Source: DVEG01 sp964405435 (GTDB lineage Bacteria > Cyanobacteriota > Cyanobacteriia > Cyanobacteriales > Oscillatoriaceae). Taken from it: a stretch of DNA of 64,000 bases. The stretch covers positions 1-64,000 of the forward strand of contig CAYOOD010000001.1 in NCBI GenBank assembly GCA_964405435.1, written 5' to 3'. A program made the translations under genes and the position numbers. Positions 37,129-46,688 of the stretch are shown one piece after another. The notes under the pieces were generated by a model. It had not been told where the DNA came from. It did no database searches and saw only the letters and a list, made by a program, of their open reading frames with translations. The first letter of the stretch is position 1; each line of letters begins with the position of its first letter.

Positions 37129-39318
37129 ATGACTACCCTCAGAACTGCGCGAATTGCCAGCATCATTGAAAAGCGCCGCCCCCTTGCGAAGAAAATTGAA
37201 GGTGTAGAGGCGAATCTGCGATCGCTGGCTTCAGCCCTGCGCCATCTGGAAGAACATCGCGATCGCCTGATGACAAAGATTGACGATCCCAATGTTGCAG
37301 GACGCTTAAAAGAACTTAATTTTTCTACAACTCAGCTCGCTATTTCTAGTGAACTGGACGCCCTGGCTAAATTGAAAGCCCGCTTCTCCCGCGATACGCT
37401 GAACATCGGAGTAGTTGGGCGGGCGCGGCAAGGCAAAAGCCGTCTATTGCAGAGCATAACAGGACTGACGGCGGCGGAAATTCCCGACGGGGACAGGCAG
37501 CACTGTACTGGCGTCAGGAGTACCATTCACCACAACCCCAATATCGAAACATGCGGCGAAGTTTCGTTCCATTCAGAGCGGTCATTTCTCGATGAGGTCA
37601 TTGCTCCTTATTACGAGCAGTTGCGCTTAGGTGCTAAGCCGTTCGCGCTTCAAGATTTTGCCAGCCAGCCGCTGCCTCCCCTGCCGAGCAATCTGGTTGG
37701 TGCTGAAGTCGGGGCAAAGTACGAACACCTGCGCCACTATCACGCGAATCTGGACAAGTATCGCCCACTGTTGCGGCAATCCTCACCCCGCCGGATTTCC
37801 AGAAATGAAATTCGCGAATATGTGGCGCAAGACACTCCCGACGGGCAGCGGGTCTTTTTCAATTATCTGGCAGTGCGGGAAGTTAAAATTGTCTGCACTT
37901 TCCCTAACTCCGATGTCGGACAAATTGCCTTAGTAGACATGCCCGGGTTAGGCGATACTGGCATCGGCGACGAAAATCGGCTGATTCAAACCCTCGGACA
38001 GGATGTAGATTTTGTTCTGTTTGTAAGGATGCCCAAGCCAGCGGGTGACTATTGGGCGGATGTCGATGTCAGGCTGTACGACACGGCAAGCGCAGCGCTA
38101 GTTGACCTGCCGTTGAAGTGGTGGTCTTTTATGATTCTCAATAAAACGGAGGCTGGCTCAAATAATGGAAATAACTCGAATAACTGCCAGGATTTAGCCG
38201 ACACAATGGCAGGGAAACATATTGAAGTAATTCAGTGCGTGACGGCGAATTGTGCTAATTCGGAAGAAGTCAACAGCAACATTTTAGATCCGGCGCTGGA
38301 GCATTTAGCGCAATATATCGAGCGTCTGGATGGGCACTATGCGTCTGCGTGTCAGGAACGATTGAGGCAACTGCAAAGTGCGATGAAGGCTGAATTAGAG
38401 AAGGCACGAGAGGCTCTGGGACAGGCAGCAAAAAGTACAAGTGAGTTTCCCTTATTTGAGCGGCTATTTGAGCAGTTGTGGAACGATCTCACCGGGGGTC
38501 TGGAGGGATTGCTCAGACGGCTGGGAAAACAACGGGACGAGCAAGACTTGGATTTTAAAAAGCATGTCGATGCCGCGATCGCAGCTTGCCGCACCGATAC
38601 GGGAGTTCCGACGATTGACCAAATTGAATCCCGGCGCGATCGCGTCGGTGGCTACCCAAACGCTTATTACGAATACCTGAATGAGATTCGCGCCCACCTG
38701 TCACAGCATTTTCTATCGCTCGATGATGGATTAAAGGAAGCCATCCAGCGGGTAAAATCTGAGGTGGCGCAGGTTCTGATTGACCGGGGGCGTCTGGGAA
38801 ATTTAACACTGGGACAAGGGGTTGAGTTTTTAAAAGGGATAACCGAGATAGTGCCAGAGGAAGAGAAGAAACTCAAGCTAGGGTTCCAAATCCTTTTAGA
38901 GTTTGACCTTGCCTATCGAGGAATGATACAGCACCGAATTCGCCAGCATTTAGATGGACTGACGCCAGATAAAACCGATTTACACTTGTCCCCTTCTCCC
39001 TCGGTTCGCGAGGTTTTTAACTGTCTGAAAGCCAGTCAGAGTGAAGCGGTTTATAACTGCCAAAATGCTTTAGAAGACTTGCTAGCGGAGCCAAGCCAAG
39101 CCGCTTTTGCCATTGTAGAGGAATTTGTCGATCGCGTACTTCGCGCCGAAGGTGTAAAAACTGAGTGGCGGATTTTCCTGCAGGAGGTGCGATCGGAAGT
39201 CTGGCCGACTGAATTCGAGCAGCTAGGGGAACGCACGCGGCAGCGCCGAGAGTGGTTGGACTCCATAGAACGAGCAATGGCGGCCAGTCAACCCGATTCT
39301 CTGATATTTTTACAGTAA
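37129..39318 (+). CDS. Dynamin-like GTPase
   Basis: A 729-residue large GTPase. Residues 15-85 are a coiled coil. The P-loop GRARQGKS is at 97-104, the G3 motif DMPG at 270-273, and the G4 position reads NKTE (338-341) rather than NKxD. The region around 120-130 (DGDRQHCTGVRST) fits switch I with a conserved Thr. The C-terminal 300 residues are predicted helical stalk, with no obvious membrane helix. Bacterial dynamin-like proteins act on membranes or in defence and stress. The next gene, a second GTPase, starts 18 bp downstream and a tail-anchored protein follows, so the three likely work together. Confidence 0.85.
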   Translation: MTTLRTARIASIIEKRRPLAKKIEGVEANLRSLASALRHLEEHRDRLMTKIDDPNVAGRLKELNFSTTQLAISSELDALAKLKARFSRDTLNIGVVGRARQGKSRLLQSITGLTAAEIPDGDRQHCTGVRSTIHHNPNIETCGEVSFHSERSFLDEVIAPYYEQLRLGAKPFALQDFASQPLPPLPSNLVGAEVGAKYEHLRHYHANLDKYRPLLRQSSPRRISRNEIREYVAQDTPDGQRVFFNYLAVREVKIVCTFPNSDVGQIALVDMPGLGDTGIGDENRLIQTLGQDVDFVLFVRMPKPAGDYWADVDVRLYDTASAALVDLPLKWWSFMILNKTEAGSNNGNNSNNCQDLADTMAGKHIEVIQCVTANCANSEEVNSNILDPALEHLAQYIERLDGHYASACQERLRQLQSAMKAELEKAREALGQAAKSTSEFPLFERLFEQLWNDLTGGLEGLLRRLGKQRDEQDLDFKKHVDAAIAACRTDTGVPTIDQIESRRDRVGGYPNAYYEYLNEIRAHLSQHFLSLDDGLKEAIQRVKSEVAQVLIDRGRLGNLTLGQGVEFLKGITEIVPEEEKKLKLGFQILLEFDLAYRGMIQHRIRQHLDGLTPDKTDLHLSPSPSVREVFNCLKASQSEAVYNCQNALEDLLAEPSQAAFAIVEEFVDRVLRAEGVKTEWRIFLQEVRSEVWPTEFEQLGERTRQRREWLDSIERAMAASQPDSLIFLQ

Positions 39319-39336
39319 TGCAGACAGGAAAATAGG

Positions 39337-40314
39337 ATGCACACCATTCAAATCACCATGCTCGGACCTAAAAGGGTTGGCAAAACCAGCCTTTTAACTG
39401 CGATGTACGAGCGGTTTGAGAGCAATATCGGTCAAACCAATCTCCAATTAACTCCCGATTTGGCAAGCTCGGCCCTTCTGCAAGAGCGGTTGGGAGAACT
39501 TCAAAGTCTGCTCGACGATTTTGAGGCTCGAGGAGGGATTGAAGCTACAGAGGGACCAGATCCAGAGTCTCTTCGTTCTTTTATATTTCAGCTCGGCAAA
39601 AAAGCTGAAGAGCCCTCTTTGGAGCTACACTTCCGGGATTACCCGGGCGGTTACCTCTACAGTATAGCAACTCAAAAAGAAAAAGAGTTTGTCCAGAGTC
39701 TGGTTACTGACTGTGATGCAGTCCTTATCGCTATTGACACTCCGGCGCTTGTGGAATCTAACGGACAGTGGCATAATAGCATAAATAGGCCACAGCAGAT
39801 AACCGACTTGTTTAAAATGGCCTATTCCCCCCTGAAAGAGCCTAAGCTTGTCATCTTGGCACCTGTCAAGTGTGAAAAGTATATGCAAGACGAAAAATCT
39901 AAGCTGGAACTACTGCGGCGCATTAAGGAGGGATACGCTAACTTACTCGATTTGTTCGCTTCAGCACCTCTGCGTTCTCAAATAGCTGTCGTTGTAACGC
40001 CCGTTGAGACTGTAGGCAGTGTAATTTTTTCTCGGCTTGAAGTTAACGGGAATGAGCCGCATTTTTACTTTCGCAAAACCAGCCACAATGCCCAATACAG
40101 CCCCAAATATAGCGAACAACCGCTGCGGTATGTCCTGCAGTTTGCTTTGAAACGACATCTCGATTCGCGAAATTGGGGGTTGTTTAATTTCCTGCGCGAT
40201 TGGTTTGGTTGGGACGACCACTTAAAAGAATCGCTTCGCAAATTCGCCAGTGAAGGCAAAATAAATAACGGATTTGCTGTGATTCAAGGACAAGATTTGC
40301 TAGATTTACGATAG
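39337..40314 (+). CDS. TRAFAC-type GTPase, second of the trio
   Basis: A 325-residue P-loop GTPase. Walker A GPKRVGKTS is at residues 10-18, followed by the AMYERF helix. G3-like DYPGG is at 101-105, and AVLIAIDTPAL is a buried strand. The usual NKxD is replaced by LAPVKCEKYM, resembling the double-GTPase families that Aravind's group placed in bacterial conflict systems; that assignment is from memory and needs a profile search. The C-terminus has an aromatic helix (WGLFNFLRDWFGW) that could touch membrane. It lies 18 bp after the dynamin-like gene and 9 bp before the tail-anchored gene, a tight operon. Confidence 0.78.
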   Translation: MHTIQITMLGPKRVGKTSLLTAMYERFESNIGQTNLQLTPDLASSALLQERLGELQSLLDDFEARGGIEATEGPDPESLRSFIFQLGKKAEEPSLELHFRDYPGGYLYSIATQKEKEFVQSLVTDCDAVLIAIDTPALVESNGQWHNSINRPQQITDLFKMAYSPLKEPKLVILAPVKCEKYMQDEKSKLELLRRIKEGYANLLDLFASAPLRSQIAVVVTPVETVGSVIFSRLEVNGNEPHFYFRKTSHNAQYSPKYSEQPLRYVLQFALKRHLDSRNWGLFNFLRDWFGWDDHLKESLRKFASEGKINNGFAVIQGQDLLDLR

Positions 40315-40323
40315 GAGTTAGCC

Positions 40324-41139
40324 ATGCAAATTTACGTTTACAGTTGCGGAGAGTCTCAGGATGAAGAATACTGCTGGCTGAAAATAACTCAGGACAGCCA
40401 AACATTAGAGATTCCATCCATTCTCACAGAACCAATACAAGCAGAAGCAGGGGTTCAAGTCCGTATTTATGGACTGATTCAGAGTGAATCGCCTTCAGTT
40501 GTTATGGCCAAAAACAACGGTAATTTACTATTGCTAGTAACGGGCCTGTATTCTAGCGAACGGCGGGATTTAGTTGGCCGCAAAATCCGCAATTCTGTTG
40601 CTTGGTTAGGTAGAAAATATGACGAGCCATATCTGCGGGGATTGGCAGCTAAGGCATTAGGGGAACAGGACTGGTTAAAAAATCACATCGATAAAGCAGT
40701 AACTTTTGGAGGTGAGTACGGATTTCAAGTGGCATTTGAGGAGATTAGCGAACTATCAGGAGGCGAAGTTGGAAATAACTTTGTGGATTCTCAGTATAAG
40801 GTAGGCAAAAATTCTCAAACGTTGAGAGAGGATTTGGCTCTTGAACTTGAACAACACGAATTGCCTGACGAAAATGGCCCGTTGGTCGTTGTTACGGGAA
40901 TTAAGGAAGAATCAGCTCTCATAAATGCAGGAGTTTGGCGGGGTCTGTCAAGTCTTGTGCAATCAGAGAAGTGGAAGACATATAAAACAAGCAGTTCCTC
41001 TCGCGATCCCCTTCCTCGCGATCGCACCCCTCAATCAGCAGTTGCAGAAAATACGAAGAGTCCTAATTTCTTGCTCCAATTAATTTTCCTGGGAGTAATA
41101 ATTTTCGTTGGCCTAATCTTGTTACTTTACCGAAAGTAA
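40324..41139 (+). CDS. Unknown tail-anchored protein of the GTPase operon
   Basis: A 271-residue protein of unknown function. The soluble N-terminal 240 residues include IYVYSCGESQDEEYCWLKI, LLLLVTGLYSSERRDLVGRKI with RNSVAWLG, and VTFGGEYGFQVAFEEI. A Ser/Arg/Pro linker (SSSSRDPLPRDRTP) leads to a single C-terminal membrane helix (LLQLIFLGVIIFVGLILLLY) ending in Arg-Lys, so the body faces the cytoplasm. GGAGTTAGCC lies before the ATG. Its coupling to two GTPase genes suggests it is their membrane platform or regulator; this is inference from order alone. Confidence 0.75.
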   Translation: MQIYVYSCGESQDEEYCWLKITQDSQTLEIPSILTEPIQAEAGVQVRIYGLIQSESPSVVMAKNNGNLLLLVTGLYSSERRDLVGRKIRNSVAWLGRKYDEPYLRGLAAKALGEQDWLKNHIDKAVTFGGEYGFQVAFEEISELSGGEVGNNFVDSQYKVGKNSQTLREDLALELEQHELPDENGPLVVVTGIKEESALINAGVWRGLSSLVQSEKWKTYKTSSSSRDPLPRDRTPQSAVAENTKSPNFLLQLIFLGVIIFVGLILLLYRK

Positions 41140-41322
41140 AAGCCAGCAACAAAAATTCAAGCTCGCAAGCCAGCCCCACAATCGGTTAAACCTGATCTGA
41201 CTTCATCTGAGCAATCCAATCAATTGTCCTAAATAAGTTTGAAAAGGAGTAGTGAGTTTTTGTAGGGGCGAAGCATTCAGGCGAATAATCTATAGCGCGT
41301 CTAAATGATTCGTACCTGTCGA

Positions 41323-41353
41323 GTAGGGGCAGCCACGGGGAGACTGCCCCTAC
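41323..41353. repeat. GTAGGGGCAG palindromic repeat
   Basis: GTAGGGGCAG (41323-41332) pairs perfectly with CTGCCCCTAC (41344-41353). This family also occurs inside the kinase gene (31094-31124) and, in variant form, at 54282-54303. Confidence 0.85.
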
Positions 41354-41422
41354 AGAATTTGTACAAATGATTTAGGTTGGCTATATATGGTCAGTAGGCA
41401 GGCAGAAATAAAGCGAAGGATT

Positions 41423-41455
41423 AGAAACCCGGTTTTTTGGAAAAACCGGGTTTCT
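41423..41455. repeat. 33-bp palindromic repeat, copy 2
   Basis: AGAAACCCGGTTTTT pairs with AAAAACCGGGTTTCT. Relative to 35726-35758 the inner arms changed on both sides so that pairing is kept. Confidence 0.88.
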
Positions 41456-41660
41456 GGCTGTCGTTCGAGTGAAATTATTTAAGCTTAAGTGCTTACCAGG
41501 CTCAGCATAGGAACGACTTGAATCTGTAGGGGCGGTGCCCCCGTGCCCGCCCCGCACCCCCTACTCCCCGTGCCCGCACCAGCGATCGTGCTAAAATCGC
41601 TCCCTACTGATAAAATGCCTTTACCCTCATTCCCCTACACCCTTAAATTTAGGAGTGCCC

Positions 41661-44600
41661 ATGCCCACTTTTCAAGCCGATCCGTCAAACTTGGCTGATT
41701 TACTTACGATTGTCCAAGATGGGTGTGAAATCGGCTTGAAGTCTGGGGACTATAAAGGGCCATTTACTATAGAGAAAGCGGTGACTATTCGCGGCACTGG
41801 GGCGGATACGGTCATTTTCGCAGTTGACGAGCCCGCCTTGGTGGTGAAAGTGGCTGGCGTGAGAATTGAAAACTTGGCGATCGCTCGCACGGTAGGGGGC
41901 GACACTGGCGAAGTGGTACTGTCTGCCGATGCGGGCACGTCGCCGATTTTGAATCAGGTAAGATTGCGCGGCACCGCTGCAAATGTCCAGTGGGAAGGGG
42001 CAAGCTGGGATATTCCGGCAGTGCTGGATTTTGGGGAAATAGAAAGCAATCGTCAGGTGCAGCGTTCCTGGGACTTGCAATTAGAAGAACCCTGCGAAGT
42101 TATCTCAGAAATGAATTGGCTGTACGTTCAGCCTTCTCACCTCTCGCCCGGATTGCAAACTCTAGAGGTTGTGCTGAATTCCAGCGACGTGCCAGCAGGG
42201 ACTCTTCTATCGGGTTCTATCTTTTTGAATGCCTGTAATAGCAGCAGAAAGATTGATATTGCTGCCAAAATTAAACAAGCTTCTACCCAAAATTTTTCTC
42301 TGCAAGAAGAAAAGGAGATTTTTTCTCAATCGATTAGTGAAAGGGAATTAGGGGGATTAGCTGCTGAAGATTGGGGCTATCGATTCCTCGGTTCGGCTGT
42401 CGATAATTGGCTGCGCGATGTGGAGGGCAAAGAGGCTCTAGACAAGTATGGCGATTTTTCAGAACGCCGCGATTCCCTTCGGGATAGCTTCGCTTCACGC
42501 GCTGAAGCGATACTCGCTGAGATTCTGGGAAAAAAATCGCGACTTTTCTACCTGCGTCGCCTCGGGCAAGGGCAACAACCCGGTGAGGAAAAATGGGAAC
42601 TCGCGATCGCCACAGACATTAAAGGCGTCAAATTGCCGCGTATCCTTGCAGAGCGCGAAAAAACTTTATCGCTGCGGGCAGTTGTCAGCAGAGACGGATA
42701 TGGCGGTTTGCGGTTGATTTCCGCTCGTTTAGTCTCGAAAGATGCGGGAAGAGCGGACGGATTTACGCTGCCGTGCTGCATTCGGTTGCTGCCGGAGCGC
42801 CAGTACAGGATCGGAGTGCCGCGAGCTGCGATCGCGCGCGTCTCTGCCGCGCCTGTCTGCGGCGATCGCGTGCCCGCAGCCGAACAGTTGCCAGCGTGGA
42901 CAGCCTTTGTAAAAATTGAACGGCGCATCGCCGAGGCGCGGCAGTTTTGCGTGCCTTTCGTCAGCCACAATTCAGGCGCTTCTACCCGACAAATCGCCTT
43001 TAAAATTGATGCTTCTGACGCGACGATTGACGGCTCTCCTGAAACTTCCATAACCGAAGCAGACTTGTGGAAGCGGGTTTTCCAGGCACGAAATGAAGAA
43101 ATCCAACTTTTCAAACCTTCTCCCGATGGCAGGAGCCGCCGCTATACAGAAAGATTGGGCAGGATTGCCGGGGTTGACTCGGAACGCAGGCAGATTCGCA
43201 TCTGGCTCGATTCCGACCTGGTTGAGCGCCTGAATGCCGGCAATTATCAACTGCCGACTACTGGATTCTTGTTATTCGAGGCTTGGGGAGAACTCAGCCA
43301 GATCGATCGCAAGGAAAGAGCCTTGGAAGATTTGCGGAGAGAGCGCGCGCAGAATCCCTATTTGAGCGAGTTTTTCTTTGATGCGTCTAAGGCGCGATCG
43401 CCGCAAAAACTCGTCAAACTTCAACCGCAAGATTTGTTACTTCCCTCTGCAAATCCCGATCAACTAGCAGCAGTAGAAGCCGTACTTTCAGCGCCAGATA
43501 TGGTTTTAATCCAAGGGCCACCGGGTACGGGAAAAACCACCGTTATTGCCGAAATTTGCTATCAAATTGCTCGCCGGGGAGGGCGCACGCTCATCGCCTC
43601 TCAAGCAAATTTAGCCGTCGATAATGCCCTGAGTCGATTGGTTCACAATCCAGTCATCCGCGCTTTGCGCAAGGGAAAAGCCGATAAAGTTCAGGAAGAA
43701 GGACAGCCGTTTCTGGAAGAGCAGGTAATCGGAACGTGGCTGCAAAATACGGCTGACGACTGCGAGAATGGTTTGGCAAAACGGCGCGACAATATTGAGC
43801 TTTACCGTCAATTGCTAGCATCATCAGAGCGTTTTGTCAAGTATTTAAAAGCAGAAGAGGCGCTCCAAAGTGGTCAGAAGAAATTGCAAAAGCGCAAGGC
43901 AAGTTTGCAGAAAACCTGCAAAGCGCAAGAAAAAGCTCGCGCGGAAGCCGAGGCACAACAGCGCCCCGTCGAATCGCTGCTGTTGGAGTTGGAAGCTTTG
44001 TTGGCTGCGCCGAGTGTGGATTGGGATAATTCTGCGATCGCCTCTTTTTTACCGCAGCTCGAACCCTACGCTAAGGGCGATAGTTCTGTAAAAAGTTTCG
44101 TTTCCAGCGTCAAAACTGCGAGCGATGTAGCTGCCGACATTGGTTTTGTTCCTCCCCAACGCAGAGCCTTCGGTTTGGCAGCGTGGTTGCGGGAGACTGT
44201 CGCGCCTTCTCTATCTGACTGTCGCAGGGCACTGACTGACGCCCGGGAAGCGGCAGCAGCCTTTCGAGACTTTGAAGAAGCCGTGCAGGTTTACGAGAAG
44301 GATTCGGCTTCTCTGGAACAGATGCGAACCACTTACCAAGAGGTTTTGGCGGGCAAAAAAGCCTTGCAGCAAAAAATTCAGAAGGGGCAAGCGAGAAAAG
44401 CAGAAATCGATTTAGTTATTAAAGAAGTTAAATTTTGGTTAGAATCCGCTCAGGCTAGAATCTACGAGGCTTTAAAAAGATGTCTGCAACAGCGTAAAGG
44501 GATATCAGAGTCTTTCGTGCAATTGCCGCCGGGATTGGTGGGGATCGCTCAGTCGGTTAACTTGCCAATCGTGCCCAACTACGGCACAAAACCGATTGAC

Positions 44601-46688
44601 GCTCTGCCAGAGTGGGAGAGATTGACAAAGGCGGTGGAGCTGGAAGCACAAAATGGTTTTACAGATTTATTGGGCAAGCACTCCCGTTTCAGCGAGTTTT
44701 TGCACCAGAGTTTGAATCCGCCGCCTGTTGTTCTTTCAGCAAGCGATCGCGCCCCTTGGCTGGAAATAGCCGAACAATTTGCAATTTATCAGCGACTCAC
44801 TCAAAGTCAGCGGCGAAATTTGCTTGAAAATACCCGCCAACTTTTAAAACAAATGCAGCCGGTGTACGGTGCCGCCTGGGAACCGACTCATATCGAGGCG
44901 ACTCTCAACCAACTCGCACAAGAGGTACTCAACGACATTCTCAGGAATGCGCGCGCGTGCGTGGGCGGTGTCAAGGCAGAGACGGAAAAAAGACTCGAAA
45001 CTCTGCAACAACAATTCGATGAGATTGCTGCCTCGGCTGCCAACCTTCACGCACAAGGGACAGCCTTTCGCGATCGCGTGGAGCTAGCCCGTCAAGAGGC
45101 TGACGATAAATTTAATCGCCTCCTCCACCTGTTGCAAAAACTTTATCAGGTGCCCCAACTCCCTGAAAATTTGCGCCTCTTAACCGAACAGTGTATCGGC
45201 ACGCCTTCAGACATTCCAACTCGCGCCCGTCAATTACCAGCGCTAGTGCATTCGTGGGAAAGTCAGCTTTCTCAATTAGAGACTTTGATTCCCGCTTTAG
45301 AGCCGTTGGCGGTATTGTCCCTGATTAGAAACAAACTGAGCGATCGCCTCTCTACCCTACAGCAAGAAACGGAAGCTGCCCAACAGCAACTCGCCCAGTC
45401 GCAAAGCGAACTTGATGAAATAGAACAACAACTCCAACCGCTCAACCTACCCGAAAGTTTAATCGCCGAAAGAAATTGGTGGCAGGAAGCGTATCTCGCC
45501 ATACCCGATCGCCTCAAGCCAGACGCTCCCCCGACAGGTATATTCGATCTGGACTTTTTAACCAAAGTTAAAGCGCAATTCGATTCCTGGCAGCAGGAAC
45601 TCGCCAAGGAAGAAGCCTATCTCAACCGCTTTCAGAGCCTCGTAGGAGATTGGAGCGAGAAACTGCGCAACCCATCGGCGCAAGATCGCAGCGAATTAAA
45701 GCAAATTTACCTGGACAATGCCAACGTCATTGGCATTACCTGTATGCAATCAGCCCGCCGCGAATTTTCCGAAGAATTTAAAAATTTTGATGTCGTCATT
45801 ATTGATGAAGTCAGTAAATGCACGCCGCCAGAGATACTCATCCCCGCTCTCAAAGCTCAACGGTTAGTGCTGGTTGGCGATCACCGTCAGTTGCCGCCCA
45901 TGCTCAACGATAACAGCATAGAAGAAATTGCCGAAGAAATGGGCAGTACGCCAGACGAATTGAAATTCCTAGAAGAATCCCTATTTAAATTTCACTTTGA
46001 GGCAGCGGCAGAAAGTATTAAACAAATGCTCACCATCCAATATCGGATGCACCCGACGATTATGGGAGCCATCAATCAGTTTTATGCGCACCGATTGCAG
46101 TGCGGGTTGCCAAATCCCGACCGACAGCGCGCCCACAATTTAGCGGGGCCAATTATCCGAGAAGACCAGCATCTCATCTGGGTGAAAATGCCTCTGCAAG
46201 AAGAGTTTCGCGAACAAAAACAGGGAACCTCGCCTTTTAACGTTCGGGAAGTCGATGTCATTGAAAGATTGTGCCAGCAGTTGGAGGCAGCGTGGGCTCC
46301 CAAGATAGCCCGGGGCGAACCCCGCAAAGAAATCGGCATCATTACGTTTTATCTCGCACAACTGGAACTCATCGAGAATCGCATCGATCCCGATCGCTTT
46401 CCTTCCCTGCACGTTCGCACGGGCACGGTCGATCGCTTCCAAGGCATGGAACGGCAGGTGATAATCGTCAGCATGGTGAGAAACAACCGCGAAGGCAAAG
46501 TAGGATTTGCCAAGAAGCCGGAGCGGGTGAATGTGGCGTTTTCTCGCGCTCAGGAATTGTTAATTATTATCGGCTGTCACTCGCTGTTTACTCAGCATCC
46601 GGGGCCGGTTGGCAGCATGTATTCTGAAGTTTCCAATGTCGTGCGCCGTCAGGGAGGACTCGTTGATGTCTCTAGCATCCTCAGTTAA
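41661..46688 (+). CDS. UPF1-like superfamily 1 helicase with beta-helix-like N-terminus
   Basis: A 1675-residue protein. Residues 1-110 read like a right-handed beta helix (IEKAVTIRGTGADTVIFAV, VRIENLAIART), followed by an Ig-like part and a region before the motor. Helicase motifs: I GPPGTGKTT near 619, Ia ASQANLAVDNALSRL, II VVIIDEVSK near 1380, III LVGDHRQLPPM, IV TIQYRMHP near 1460, V VDRFQGMERQVIIVSM, VI NVAFSRAQELL. About 740 residues between motifs Ia and II are mostly coiled coil. The order is that of UPF1/SMUBP-type 5'-to-3' RNA/DNA helicases. Start ATG 41661 is set by AGGAG at 41651; a GTG at 41655 overlaps that site. A repeat encodes RDSLRDSFASRAEAILAE near residue 270. The next gene overlaps by 23 bp. 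Confidence 0.87.
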   Translation: MPTFQADPSNLADLLTIVQDGCEIGLKSGDYKGPFTIEKAVTIRGTGADTVIFAVDEPALVVKVAGVRIENLAIARTVGGDTGEVVLSADAGTSPILNQVRLRGTAANVQWEGASWDIPAVLDFGEIESNRQVQRSWDLQLEEPCEVISEMNWLYVQPSHLSPGLQTLEVVLNSSDVPAGTLLSGSIFLNACNSSRKIDIAAKIKQASTQNFSLQEEKEIFSQSISERELGGLAAEDWGYRFLGSAVDNWLRDVEGKEALDKYGDFSERRDSLRDSFASRAEAILAEILGKKSRLFYLRRLGQGQQPGEEKWELAIATDIKGVKLPRILAEREKTLSLRAVVSRDGYGGLRLISARLVSKDAGRADGFTLPCCIRLLPERQYRIGVPRAAIARVSAAPVCGDRVPAAEQLPAWTAFVKIERRIAEARQFCVPFVSHNSGASTRQIAFKIDASDATIDGSPETSITEADLWKRVFQARNEEIQLFKPSPDGRSRRYTERLGRIAGVDSERRQIRIWLDSDLVERLNAGNYQLPTTGFLLFEAWGELSQIDRKERALEDLRRERAQNPYLSEFFFDASKARSPQKLVKLQPQDLLLPSANPDQLAAVEAVLSAPDMVLIQGPPGTGKTTVIAEICYQIARRGGRTLIASQANLAVDNALSRLVHNPVIRALRKGKADKVQEEGQPFLEEQVIGTWLQNTADDCENGLAKRRDNIELYRQLLASSERFVKYLKAEEALQSGQKKLQKRKASLQKTCKAQEKARAEAEAQQRPVESLLLELEALLAAPSVDWDNSAIASFLPQLEPYAKGDSSVKSFVSSVKTASDVAADIGFVPPQRRAFGLAAWLRETVAPSLSDCRRALTDAREAAAAFRDFEEAVQVYEKDSASLEQMRTTYQEVLAGKKALQQKIQKGQARKAEIDLVIKEVKFWLESAQARIYEALKRCLQQRKGISESFVQLPPGLVGIAQSVNLPIVPNYGTKPIDALPEWERLTKAVELEAQNGFTDLLGKHSRFSEFLHQSLNPPPVVLSASDRAPWLEIAEQFAIYQRLTQSQRRNLLENTRQLLKQMQPVYGAAWEPTHIEATLNQLAQEVLNDILRNARACVGGVKAETEKRLETLQQQFDEIAASAANLHAQGTAFRDRVELARQEADDKFNRLLHLLQKLYQVPQLPENLRLLTEQCIGTPSDIPTRARQLPALVHSWESQLSQLETLIPALEPLAVLSLIRNKLSDRLSTLQQETEAAQQQLAQSQSELDEIEQQLQPLNLPESLIAERNWWQEAYLAIPDRLKPDAPPTGIFDLDFLTKVKAQFDSWQQELAKEEAYLNRFQSLVGDWSEKLRNPSAQDRSELKQIYLDNANVIGITCMQSARREFSEEFKNFDVVIIDEVSKCTPPEILIPALKAQRLVLVGDHRQLPPMLNDNSIEEIAEEMGSTPDELKFLEESLFKFHFEAAAESIKQMLTIQYRMHPTIMGAINQFYAHRLQCGLPNPDRQRAHNLAGPIIREDQHLIWVKMPLQEEFREQKQGTSPFNVREVDVIERLCQQLEAAWAPKIARGEPRKEIGIITFYLAQLELIENRIDPDRFPSLHVRTGTVDRFQGMERQVIIVSMVRNNREGKVGFAKKPERVNVAFSRAQELLIIIGCHSLFTQHPGPVGSMYSEVSNVVRRQGGLVDVSSILS
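42465..42522. repeat. Repeat inside the helicase gene
   Basis: CGCTTCA and TGAAGCG pair, preceded by CCCTTCGGG. Words match the repeat at 33821-33882. The helicase frame is kept. Confidence 0.5.
46651..46668 (+). promoter_or_regulatory. Ribosome binding site deciding the start of the helicase partner
   Basis: AGGGAGG (46651-46657) precedes the ATG at 46666 by eight bases, inside the helicase gene. It favours this ATG over the frame's earlier start at 46609. Confidence 0.7.

Larger units (their letters stand above)
41140..41660. other. Repeat-rich gap between GTPase and helicase modules
   Basis: Holds the two palindromes listed separately and a third GTAGGGG...CCCCCTAC repeat (41526-41564). 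No gene is present. The gap suggests the helicase pair has its own promoter. Confidence 0.6.
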
